Source of the DNA: SKNW01 sp050485865
GTDB taxonomy: Bacteria > Gemmatimonadota > Gemmatimonadetes > Longimicrobiales > Gaopeijiaceae
Reading direction: 5' to 3'
Assembly (NCBI GenBank): GCA_050485865.1
Contig: JBJHCE010000001.1
Span: 46,788-110,787 of the forward strand
DNA: 64,000 nucleotides
Part shown: positions 17,198 to 24,742 of the stretch, one piece after another
Position numbering within the stretch: position 1 is the first letter of the stretch
Layout: each line of letters opens with the position of its first letter
Notes under the pieces: generated by a model
Told to the model about the DNA's origin: nothing
Database searches by the model: none
Seen by the model: only the letters and a program-made list of their open reading frames with translations
Translations under genes and position numbers: made by a program

Positions 17198-18612
17198 CGG
17201 ACGGCGGCGTGCTCCAGGACGACGGCCGGAAGGTCCTCGTGGCGCTCTACGCGGCGCTCCGGGCCATCCGGTTCTACCCCCTCGACAACGAGACGGTACA
17301 GCGGTCCCTCGACGACCTTCACGAGGCGGTCCGGGGGATCCTCCGGAAGGAGGAGGGAATGTCCTTCCGGACCGTCGGGGAGTTCTTCTTCCTGAACGAG
17401 GTCCGGCTCCGCCTCGATCTCCGCAACTTCTCCACCTTCGGGTCGGTGGCTCGGGCCCTCCAGCAGCACGGGATCGGCGAGGTCGAGGTCACGCCGGGGA
17501 TGGAACGGGACGAGTGGACCCCCTTTCTTTCCCTCCTTCTCCGCACTCCCACCGAAGGCGACCCCTTCGAGGCCTTTGCCGAGGGACTCGCTGCCACACC
17601 GATCCGGAACCTCACGGTCCGCCCCGAGCGCGAAGTCCGGGACCTGGACCTGGAGGAGGAGGAGATGGAGGGGGCCCGCCGCACCTACGTGCACACGGTG
17701 CAGATGGCCCGGGAGGTGCTCACCGACGTGCGCATCGGTCGCGCGGTGAACGTCCGGAAGGTGAAGCGGGCGGTGCAGACCATCGTGGACCAGGTCCTCT
17801 CGAACGAGCCCTCGATCGTGGCCATGACCCACCTCCGGGAGTTCGACGAGTACACCTTCACCCACTCGGTGAACGTCTGCATCTTCTCGGTGGTGATCGG
17901 GCAGCGGCTCGGGCTGGAACGAAGGGAACTCTACGAGCTTGGCCTGGGGGCCCTCTTCCACGACGTGGGGAAGATGCGGATCGAGTCCGAGGTCCTGAAC
18001 AAGGCGGGGGCGCTGAACGAACAGGAGTGGATCCAGATGAAGGAGCACCCCACCGACGGGCTCCTCACCCTCTTCCAGCTCCATGGCTTCAACGACCTGC
18101 CGTACCGGCAGATGCTCATCGCCTACGAGCACCACATGAAGACGGACCTGTCCGGGTACCCGCTGTCGCGCCGGGCCCGGAACATCTCCCTCTTCTCCAG
18201 GATCGTGGCGGTGGCCGACGCCTTCGACGCGGGGACTTCCAAGCGGTCCTACCAGTTCCGGCCCTGGCCCCCGGATGCGGTCCTCCGGGAGATGCGCGAC
18301 AACCCGAACCGGGGGTTCGACAAGGTGATCGTGAAGGCGCTCATCACCGCCACCGGCGTATACCCGGTGGGAACCCTGGTGGTGCTCGACACCTACGAGC
18401 TCGCCGTGGTGAGTCGGGCGAACCCCGACCCGAACCGGCTCCACCAGCCCGAGGTGAAGATCCTCTCGGACCCCATGGGCGTTCCGGTGGCGAACCCCTT
18501 CGCCGTGCGCCTCGACGAGGTGGACGCGTCCACCGGACAGCCCCGTCGCTCGATCATCAAGACCGCCGACCCGAACCGCTACGGGATCGAGGTCGCCGAC
18601 TTCGTGACCTGA
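17194..18612 (+). CDS. HD-GYP domain protein (probable c-di-GMP phosphodiesterase)
   Basis: A 472-residue cytoplasmic protein. The N-terminal part (about residues 10-125) resembles the same region of the preceding HEAT protein, with YAALRAIRFYPLDNE and ARALQQHGIGEVEVTPGMERDEW. The C-terminal HD-GYP domain has FTHSVNVCIFSVVIGQRLG, ALFHDVGKMRI and AYEHHMKTDLSGYPLS, with the HD pair and the GYP loop intact, so hydrolysis of cyclic dinucleotides is likely. The C-terminal PVGTLVVLDTYELAVV segment is typical of this class. The 4-bp overlap with the HEAT gene and the shared domain argue that the two products work together. Confidence 0.9.
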   Translation: MTDGGVLQDDGRKVLVALYAALRAIRFYPLDNETVQRSLDDLHEAVRGILRKEEGMSFRTVGEFFFLNEVRLRLDLRNFSTFGSVARALQQHGIGEVEVTPGMERDEWTPFLSLLLRTPTEGDPFEAFAEGLAATPIRNLTVRPEREVRDLDLEEEEMEGARRTYVHTVQMAREVLTDVRIGRAVNVRKVKRAVQTIVDQVLSNEPSIVAMTHLREFDEYTFTHSVNVCIFSVVIGQRLGLERRELYELGLGALFHDVGKMRIESEVLNKAGALNEQEWIQMKEHPTDGLLTLFQLHGFNDLPYRQMLIAYEHHMKTDLSGYPLSRRARNISLFSRIVAVADAFDAGTSKRSYQFRPWPPDAVLREMRDNPNRGFDKVIVKALITATGVYPVGTLVVLDTYELAVVSRANPDPNRLHQPEVKILSDPMGVPVANPFAVRLDEVDASTGQPRRSIIKTADPNRYGIEVADFVT

Positions 18613-18698
18613 CCGGCCGGAACCCTCCGGTCCGGACCGACCCTTCTCCCGAAACCCGACGCCTGGAACGGGGCCTCTCGAGCCCCGGAAGCCCGCCC

Positions 18699-19538
18699 AT
18701 GCCCTCCTCCTCCGATTCCCCTGGTTCCACCGCCCTCCGGGGCGCCCCCGCCATCGAGCGTGCCTTCCGCCTCCGCCGGGAGCGTGGGGAGGCCGCCCTC
18801 GTCCCGTACGTCTGCGCCGGGTACCCGGACCGGGACACCTCCCTGGCGATGCTCCTGGCCGCGGCCGATGCAGGCGCCGACGTGCTGGAGCTCGGGATCC
18901 CCTTTTCCGACCCCCTGGCCGACGGTCCCACGATCCAGAAGGCCACCTTCGACGCCCTCGAGGCCGGAATGACCGTACGGGGCGCCCTCGACCTCCTCCG
19001 GGCGTTCCGGGCCGAGCGGGACACGCCGGTGGTGCTCTTCACCTACCTGAACCCCGTGCACCACTTCGGGATCGAGGCCTTCGTGGAGGCGGCGCGGAGG
19101 GCGGGGGCCGACGGCCTCCTCCTCACGGATCTTCCCGCCGGGGCGGATGCGGCGCTCGAGGGCGCCGCCGCCGGGGGAGGGCTCGCGCTCGTTCGTCTCC
19201 TGGCCCCCACGACCGCACCGGACCGGGTTCCCCAGGTGGCCCGCGGAGGGAGCGGCTTCCTCTACTACATCTCGCGGACCGGGGTCACCGGGGCCAGGAC
19301 CGAGCTTCGGGAAGAGCTCGGCAGGGAGCTCGAGGTGCTGCGGGGGCGGGTCACCCTCCCGGTGGCCGTGGGATTCGGGATCTCGTCGCCGGAGCAGGCG
19401 GCGGCGGTGGCGGCGGTGGCCGACGGGGTGGTGGTGGGAAGCGCTCTCGTGAACGCGCTCACCGACGGGGGCGTGGAGGGCGCCGGGGCATTCCTCGCCG
19501 GGCTCCGGGCGGCGATGGACGGGGCGCGGCGAGAGTAG
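18699..19538 (+). CDS. trpA: Tryptophan synthase alpha chain
   Basis: Cleaves indole-glycerol phosphate and channels indole to TrpB. It is a TIM barrel of 279 residues. The catalytic Glu and Asp are in LELGIPFSDPLADGPTIQ. FTYLNPVHHFGIEAF, GLLLTDLPAGAD and YYISRTGVTGAR follow the family order, and AVGFGISSPEQA binds phosphate. The ATG at 18699 lies about 86 bp after the HD-GYP stop. The gene ends 8 bp before the convergent NFACT gene. Confidence 0.95.
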   Translation: MPSSSDSPGSTALRGAPAIERAFRLRRERGEAALVPYVCAGYPDRDTSLAMLLAAADAGADVLELGIPFSDPLADGPTIQKATFDALEAGMTVRGALDLLRAFRAERDTPVVLFTYLNPVHHFGIEAFVEAARRAGADGLLLTDLPAGADAALEGAAAGGGLALVRLLAPTTAPDRVPQVARGGSGFLYYISRTGVTGARTELREELGRELEVLRGRVTLPVAVGFGISSPEQAAAVAAVADGVVVGSALVNALTDGGVEGAGAFLAGLRAAMDGARRE

Positions 19539-19546
19539 CGCGCCCG

Positions 19547-21190
19547 TCAGTCCCCGCCGGCGAGCCGCCCCGGCAGCCCCGGGTCAGGCTCCACGAAGAG
19601 GGTCTTCACCCGGTCGGGGAGGACCGCCCCCGGGGCGGCCTTCCGCGGCTTCCGGACGTGCTTCCGGCGGGTCCAGTCCACCGGAACGACGCCTGCGTGC
19701 CGGGCGTCGGAGTGGAGGGCCGCCAGGATCGCCGCTTCCTCGAGGTCGCGGGCCGGGGGGTTCTCCTTCCGCCCCCACCGGAGCACCACGTGGGCTCCCG
19801 GGGATTCCCGAACGTGGAGCCAGACGTCGTCGGGGGCCGCGTGCCGGAAGGTCAGGTCGTCGTTCCTGCGGGCTCCCCGCCCCACCCGGATCTCGAGCCC
19901 GCCCGACGAGCGGAAGGTCCGGTAGGGGAGGGCAGGGGGACCCTCTCCCGGACGCCCACCCGGCCGACCCGCCCCCCCGGGTGTCTCCGTCGCCACCACC
20001 TCCGCCAGCTCCCCCGGGTCCCGCGTCCCCTCGCGGACCCCGTCCACGAGGGCCCGGAGCCTTCCCTCCGCCGCCTCCGCCGCCTCGATCCGCGCCGGGA
20101 GCTCGGCCCTGGCCCGCTCGGCGCGTCCGGCCCGGTCGTAGTAGCGCCTGGCGTTTTCATGGACCGGGAGCGCCGGGTCGAGGCCGACCCGGACCGGCTT
20201 CCCGTCGAACCCGGTGAGTTCCACCTCCGGTGCCCCGAAGGGCACCTGGCCGAAGCGGGCCAGGAGCAGGTCCCCCACGGCCCGGAGGGGGGCGGGGTCC
20301 GGCGCGCCCTCCAGCTCGCGGCGAAGGGCGCCCGTCTTCCGGGCACGCCGACGAAGGATCTCCTCCCCCGCGGCGAGGAGGGCGGCGGGGACGAGAAGCG
20401 CCGCCTCCCCGTGCCCCGAGTCCTCTTCCCGAAGGTGCGCGACCGCGTCCAGGAGGGAGGGGAAGGGTCGCGCCCCCGGGTCCAGGGGAAGGGGGTAGGC
20501 CACGGTTCCCTTCGGCGACGCGGTGATCCAGCCGCCCCACTCTCCCGGGTCCTCCAGCGCGCCGAGGAAGGCCCACCCGTCCGGGGCCATGAGCCGCTCC
20601 ACGTTCAGCGACGACGCCCCGGCCACCTTCCGGAGCAGGGCACTTCGCCCCTCGCGGACAAGCTCCATGAAGGAGGCTTCGTCGAGGGCGTCCGGACCGG
20701 TCCGCCCCCGCCGTGCTCCGGGGGGAAGGGGGATCCAGGGCCCGCCCACCTGGAGCTTCCCTTCGCCGCCCCCGGCGGCACCCCCGCCCCGACGCCTTCC
20801 ACCCAGGAGGAGCTGCCGCACCGTCCGGCTCCGGTGCCCCAGGAGCGTCGCCTCCCTCCGGATCCCCGACATCTCGATCACGAGCTCCACGCCCTCTTCC
20901 CGCCCCCGGACCCGGGGAAGCCCCATGACGAGGGCGCTCTCGTCGGCGAGGGCCTCGACCCGGAGGACCCGGGCGGGGAGGGGCCGGGCCTCGGCGGGGG
21001 GCTCGGCGGGACCCGGAAGCGAGATCCATCCGGCGAGGGGGTGGAGTTCCGCCACGAGGGTGGCGTCGCGGAGATGGAGGGTCACCCGCCGATGCTCCGG
21101 GTCGAGGAGGAGGGCGCGCACCCGCCTCCCCGCCAGGCGGGTGTCGAGCTCCCGGGCCAGGGCCCGGGCCAGGAGGGGGTCCCAGCGCAT
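19547..21190 (-). CDS. NFACT-domain protein (RqcH / fibronectin-binding family)
   Basis: Ribosome-associated quality-control family (RqcH/Rqc2), 547 residues. It has the NFACT-N start MRWDPLLARALARELDTRL, a helical middle part (ARAELPARIEAAEAAEGRL), and the C-terminal NFACT-R domain: GLEIRVGRGARRNDDLTF, PDDVWLHVRESPGAHVVLR and the Lys/Pro-rich VDWTRRKHVRKPRKAAPGAV. The start at 21190 was chosen over ATG at 21196 because GGAGG then lies 6 nt upstream. Known members tag stalled nascent chains with Ala on the 50S subunit; whether this homologue keeps that activity cannot be read here. Confidence 0.88.
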   Translation of the reverse strand: MRWDPLLARALARELDTRLAGRRVRALLLDPEHRRVTLHLRDATLVAELHPLAGWISLPGPAEPPAEARPLPARVLRVEALADESALVMGLPRVRGREEGVELVIEMSGIRREATLLGHRSRTVRQLLLGGRRRGGGAAGGGEGKLQVGGPWIPLPPGARRGRTGPDALDEASFMELVREGRSALLRKVAGASSLNVERLMAPDGWAFLGALEDPGEWGGWITASPKGTVAYPLPLDPGARPFPSLLDAVAHLREEDSGHGEAALLVPAALLAAGEEILRRRARKTGALRRELEGAPDPAPLRAVGDLLLARFGQVPFGAPEVELTGFDGKPVRVGLDPALPVHENARRYYDRAGRAERARAELPARIEAAEAAEGRLRALVDGVREGTRDPGELAEVVATETPGGAGRPGGRPGEGPPALPYRTFRSSGGLEIRVGRGARRNDDLTFRHAAPDDVWLHVRESPGAHVVLRWGRKENPPARDLEEAAILAALHSDARHAGVVPVDWTRRKHVRKPRKAAPGAVLPDRVKTLFVEPDPGLPGRLAGGD

Positions 21191-21225
21191 CGGCATCCTC
21201 CACGATAACCCCGGGCGGGAGGGGT

Positions 21226-21255
21226 TTGACACCATGGCATCCGTTTGTCTATCGT
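21226..21255 (+). promoter_or_regulatory. Candidate promoter of the pan operon
   Basis: Perfect TTGACA (21226-21231), an 18-bp spacer, and TATCGT (21250-21255). It lies in the divergent gap between the NFACT gene and panB, giving a leader of about 130 nt before the panB GTG. Confidence 0.55.
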
Positions 21256-21393
21256 CCGGCGGCGTCTTCTCGAAGGTCCCCGCGCACCCCCAGGTGGGCC
21301 CGGCGGGGACTTCCGGGCGCGGGGAACCCCCCGGCCCATCCCCGAAGGCGTGCCCGACCCCACGCCCATCCCTCTTCCCCGACCCTGGCCACC

Positions 21394-22239
21394 GTGTCCG
21401 CATCCCCTGAAGAGCGCGCGCGCAGGAGGCCCACGGTACGGGACTTTCTCGGCATGAAGGAGCGAGGGGAACGGATCGCCGTGCTCACCGGCTACGACGT
21501 GCTCTTCGCCCGGATCCTGGAGGAGGCGGGGGTCGACATGATCCTCGTGGGCGATTCCCTGGGGCAGGTGGTCCTGGGACACGGTTCGACCCTTCCGGTG
21601 AGCCTCGACGACATGATCCGGCACGGGGCGGCGGTGTGCCGGGGCGCGCCGGGGAGCTTCGTCGTCGTGGACCTTCCCTTTCTGACCTACCAGGTGTCCG
21701 AGGAGGAGGCCCTCCTGAACGCCGGCAGGGTCCTTCGCGAGACCGGCGCCCAGGCGGTGAAGCTCGAGGGGGGGGATGTGCGGGCGGCGGCCACCACGGC
21801 GCGTCTCGTTGCGGCGGGGATTCCGGTCATGGGGCACGTGGGGCTCACCCCGCAGTCCGTGCACGCGCTCGGTGGATACCGGGTGCAGGGGCGGGGTGCC
21901 GAGGCGGGGGAGCGGATCCTCGCCGAGTCGAAGGCCCTGGAGGAGGCGGGGGCCTTCTCGGTGGTGCTCGAACTCGTGCCGGGCACCCTGGCCGAGCGGG
22001 TGACGAAGGCGCTCCGGATTCCGACGATCGGGATCGGGGCCGGGGCCGGGTGCGACGGGCAGGTCCTGGTGCTCCCGGACATGCTCGGGCTGAACCCCGG
22101 CTTCACCCCGCGCTTTCTCCGGCGCTTTGCCGACCTCGGGGGGGCGGCCCGGGAGGGGGTGCGTGGCTACGTCGAGGCGGTGAGGGAAGGGCGCTTTCCG
22201 GGCCCCGAGCACACCTTCGGCGACGGGGAGGGAGGTTGA
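21394..22239 (+). CDS. panB: 3-methyl-2-oxobutanoate hydroxymethyltransferase
   Basis: First step of pantothenate synthesis. The barrel motifs are clear: TVRDFLGMKERGERIAVLTG, DMILVGDSLGQVVLGHGST (metal Asp), VKLEGGD, GHVGLTPQSVHALGGYRVQG and TIGIGAGAGCDGQVLVLPDM. It has 281 residues, normal size. The start is taken as GTG at 21394, which keeps the conserved TVRDF segment; the next ATG lies after it. The open frame extends further upstream, but that stretch holds the promoter. Confidence 0.94.
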   Translation: MSASPEERARRRPTVRDFLGMKERGERIAVLTGYDVLFARILEEAGVDMILVGDSLGQVVLGHGSTLPVSLDDMIRHGAAVCRGAPGSFVVVDLPFLTYQVSEEEALLNAGRVLRETGAQAVKLEGGDVRAAATTARLVAAGIPVMGHVGLTPQSVHALGGYRVQGRGAEAGERILAESKALEEAGAFSVVLELVPGTLAERVTKALRIPTIGIGAGAGCDGQVLVLPDMLGLNPGFTPRFLRRFADLGGAAREGVRGYVEAVREGRFPGPEHTFGDGEGG

Positions 22240-22301
22240 CGGGGGCACCGGATGCGGAGGTCGGCACGCCGGCGCCCGCCGACGGACGGGGAGGGCTCGA
22301 G

Positions 22302-23216
22302 GTGGCGCGCACCCGGGGGGAGCTCGCCCGGGCGCTCGCGGGGTTCCGGGAAGAGGGGGCGCGGGTGGCCTTCGTACCCACCATGGGCGCGCTTCACGCC
22401 GGGCACCTGGCCCTCCTGGACCGGGCGGCGGAGTTGGGAGATCGGGTGGTCCTGTCGATCTTCGTGAACCCCCTCCAGTTCGCGCCGGGGGAGGACCTGG
22501 ACCGGTATCCGCGCTCCCTGGAGCGGGACCTGGAGGTGGCGGGATCGCGGGGCGCCCACCTGGCCTTCGTTCCCGGGGTGGAGGAGGTCTACCCCGGCGG
22601 GCTTCCCCGGGTCACCGTGGACCCGGGCCCTGCGGGGGATCGGCTCTGCGGTGCCTTCCGTCCCGGACACTTCCGGGGGGTCCTCACCGTGGTCGCCCGC
22701 CTCTTCGGGCTCGTGCGCCCCGACGTCGCCGTGTTCGGACGAAAGGATGCCCAGCAGGCGGCGCTGATCCGGCAGATGGTGCGTGACCTGGAACTGGGGG
22801 TGGAGATCGAGGTCGCACCCCTCTTCCGCGAGGAGGACGGGCTCGCCCTGAGCTCCCGGAATGCCTACCTGACGCCCATGGAGCGGAGGAACGCACCCCT
22901 CCTCTTCCGGTCGCTTCTCGAGACCGACCGGGCCTTCCGGGGGGGCGAGACGGACGGCGCGCGCCTGGAGACCCATGCCCGAAGGGGGCTCGACCGGGCG
23001 CAGGTCTTCCGGACAGAGTACGTGGCCGTCGTGGACCCCGGGACCCTGGACCCCCTCCCCGAGGCCCGGGAGGGGGCGCTGCTCATGGCGGCGGCCTGGC
23101 TCGGGGGGACCCGGCTCATCGACAACGTGGTGCTGGGGAGGGCGGACGCGGACCCCCGGCCCGGGCAGGTCGGGATCCCGGGCGACGATCCCCCTGCGTC
23201 CCCGGAGGCACCGTGA
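22302..23216 (+). CDS. panC: Pantothenate synthetase
   Basis: Condenses pantoate with beta-alanine using ATP. The HIGH-like motif is in FVPTMGALHAGHLALLDRA. SIFVNPLQFAPGEDLDRYPR, VVARLFGLVRPDVAVFGRKDAQQ and LSSRNAYLTP are all family signatures. Two starts are possible. GTG at 22302 (used here) has GGGGAGGG 6 nt upstream and begins where the family begins. TTG at 22236 would overlap the panB stop as TTGA and add 22 unconserved residues. The C-terminal tail is Pro/Gly-rich. panD and panE are not nearby. Confidence 0.92.
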   Translation: MARTRGELARALAGFREEGARVAFVPTMGALHAGHLALLDRAAELGDRVVLSIFVNPLQFAPGEDLDRYPRSLERDLEVAGSRGAHLAFVPGVEEVYPGGLPRVTVDPGPAGDRLCGAFRPGHFRGVLTVVARLFGLVRPDVAVFGRKDAQQAALIRQMVRDLELGVEIEVAPLFREEDGLALSSRNAYLTPMERRNAPLLFRSLLETDRAFRGGETDGARLETHARRGLDRAQVFRTEYVAVVDPGTLDPLPEAREGALLMAAAWLGGTRLIDNVVLGRADADPRPGQVGIPGDDPPASPEAP

Positions 23217-23773
23217 GCCCGAGGAAGGGGGCGCGGAAGCGGGGTGGGAGGAGCCGGAGGGCGGGTTCCGCCCGGGGGTGGGGGGGACTCCTGATCCTGG
23301 TCCTGGCCGGTGCGGGGGTCTGGTACGGCGCCGGCTTCGTGGATGGAGACGGGAACCTCGTGACCCGGTCGCTGGACCGGGACGAGACCACGGCTCCCCC
23401 GATTCCCCGGCCGATCCCGGAGCCCGGCGCCCGGGTGCGGGTGGAGGTTCTGAACGCCGGGGGGGTCCGGGGGATGGCCGCCGCCGCCACCGACGAGCTC
23501 CGGGACGCCGGCTTCGACGTGGTCTACTACGGCAACGCGGGGCGCTTCGACGCGGAGGCGTCGGAGGTGGTGCTCCGATGGGGCCTGCGGGAAAATGCCG
23601 CAGCGGTGGCGGAAGCCCTGGGCATCGAGCGGGTGCTCGTGGACATGGATTCCACGCTCCTCGTGGAGGTCACCGTGCGGATCGGGTCGGAATGGAAGGC
23701 CCGGACCGACCGGGAGGCCCCGGGGGAGCGCGGGCTTGAAGACCGGAACCGGGACGAGGGAGGGGTGAGGTGA
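23213..23773 (+). CDS. LytR C-terminal domain protein, membrane-anchored
   Basis: A 186-residue protein. A strongly basic N-terminus (KGARKRGGRSRRAGSARG) is followed by one transmembrane segment (GGLLILVLAGAGVWYGAGFV). A LytR_C-type domain follows (VRVEVLNAGGVRGMAAAATD, DAGFDVVYYGN, ALGIERVLVDMDSTLLVEVT) and the tail is charged. The domain is found in cell-envelope proteins, often with LytR-CpsA-Psr enzymes, but no LCP catalytic domain is present here. The GTG start overlaps the panC stop as GTGA, and the stop overlaps lepB. Its exact role is unknown. Confidence 0.8.
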   Translation: MSPRKGARKRGGRSRRAGSARGWGGLLILVLAGAGVWYGAGFVDGDGNLVTRSLDRDETTAPPIPRPIPEPGARVRVEVLNAGGVRGMAAAATDELRDAGFDVVYYGNAGRFDAEASEVVLRWGLRENAAAVAEALGIERVLVDMDSTLLVEVTVRIGSEWKARTDREAPGERGLEDRNRDEGGVR

Positions 23774-24546
23774 CGAAGAAGGCACCGAGCGGAGACCGGA
23801 GGGAGCGGGGGCGGAGGCGAAGGGAGGGGGAGGGGCGCCGGGTGGCCCCGGCCGGTGGGGGTGGGGCGAAGGCGGAGGCGATGGAGTGGGCGAAGACGCT
23901 CGGGGTCACCCTGATCCTCATCGTGCTCCTCCGCGGCTTCATCGTCCAGACCTTCGTGATCACCTCGGGTTCGATGGAGGACACCCTCCTCGTGGGGGAC
24001 TTCCTGATGGTGAACCGGCTGGCCGTGGGGTCAGGGATCCCCGGCACGCAGCTTCGCGTCCCGGGCTACTCGGAGGTGAAGCTCGGGGACGTGGTGGTCT
24101 TCGATCCGACCCACGAGGACGACATGAAGCTCGTGAAGCGGATCGTCGGGATGCCCGGTGACACCCTCGAGATGCGGGACAAGCACCTCTACCGGAACGG
24201 AGCGCGCACGGTGGAGCCGTGGGTCAAGTGGGAGGACTTTTCGGGCGATGACTTCCACCCGATGATGGGGTGGCAGCTGGCCCACCTGGCCCCGGGGGTG
24301 GACCGCGCCTCCTACCGACCCACCCGCGACACATGGGGGCCCCTCGTCGTCCCCGAGGGGCACTACTTCATGCTTGGAGACAACCGGGATTTCTCCCTCG
24401 ACTCCCGCTACTGGGGGCTCATCGAGCGGTGGCGGGTCGAGGGACGGGCCATGTTCTTCTACTTCTCCTACGACCGGGATTCTCCCGAGTCGCTTTCGTG
24501 GATCCGGGAGGTCCGCTGGGAACGGATCGGGCAGCGGATCCGCTGA
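23770..24546 (+). CDS. lepB: Signal peptidase I
   Basis: Removes signal peptides from exported proteins. A basic cytoplasmic N-terminus of about 38 residues leads into one membrane segment (GVTLILIVLLRGFIVQTFVI). The catalytic Ser is in TSGSMEDTLLVGDFLMVN, the Lys is in KLVKRIVGMPGD, and box E is GDNRDFSLDSRYWG, so the Ser/Lys dyad is intact. It has 258 residues. The start is GTG at 23770, overlapping the previous stop by 4 bp. Its place at the end of the pan run looks accidental. Secreted amidohydrolases, which need such an enzyme, follow downstream. Confidence 0.94.
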   Translation: MTKKAPSGDRRERGRRRREGEGRRVAPAGGGGAKAEAMEWAKTLGVTLILIVLLRGFIVQTFVITSGSMEDTLLVGDFLMVNRLAVGSGIPGTQLRVPGYSEVKLGDVVVFDPTHEDDMKLVKRIVGMPGDTLEMRDKHLYRNGARTVEPWVKWEDFSGDDFHPMMGWQLAHLAPGVDRASYRPTRDTWGPLVVPEGHYFMLGDNRDFSLDSRYWGLIERWRVEGRAMFFYFSYDRDSPESLSWIREVRWERIGQRIR

Positions 24547-24572
24547 TCCCTGCGGCCGGGACCGAGGCGGAT

Positions 24573-24601
24573 TTGACGGGAAGCCCCGATGGGCGTAGAT
24601 C
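24573..24601 (+). promoter_or_regulatory. Candidate promoter of the amidohydrolase pair
   Basis: TTGACG (24573-24578), 17 bp, TAGATC (24596-24601), inside the 196-bp gap after lepB. The following stretch (24596-24640) is clearly less GC-rich than its surroundings. The -10 match is only partial. Confidence 0.4.
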
Positions 24602-24742
24602 TAGCACGCATTCTTGCACACCAGAGAAACCCCAGCGGGGCCGTCCGGGCGTTCCGGGTCGGTCCCGCCTGTCGTCGTCAGCGCCCGGTCGGGCGCACTG
24701 ACCCGCCCCAACCCTGCCCGATCCGAGGTTGAAGGAGGTTCC

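Noticed and set aside
24589..24732. A 47-codon frame after lepB starting with ATG
   Set aside because: It uses codons rare in this genome (GTA, CTA, ATT), has no ribosome binding site, and lies on a promoter-like AT-richer stretch.
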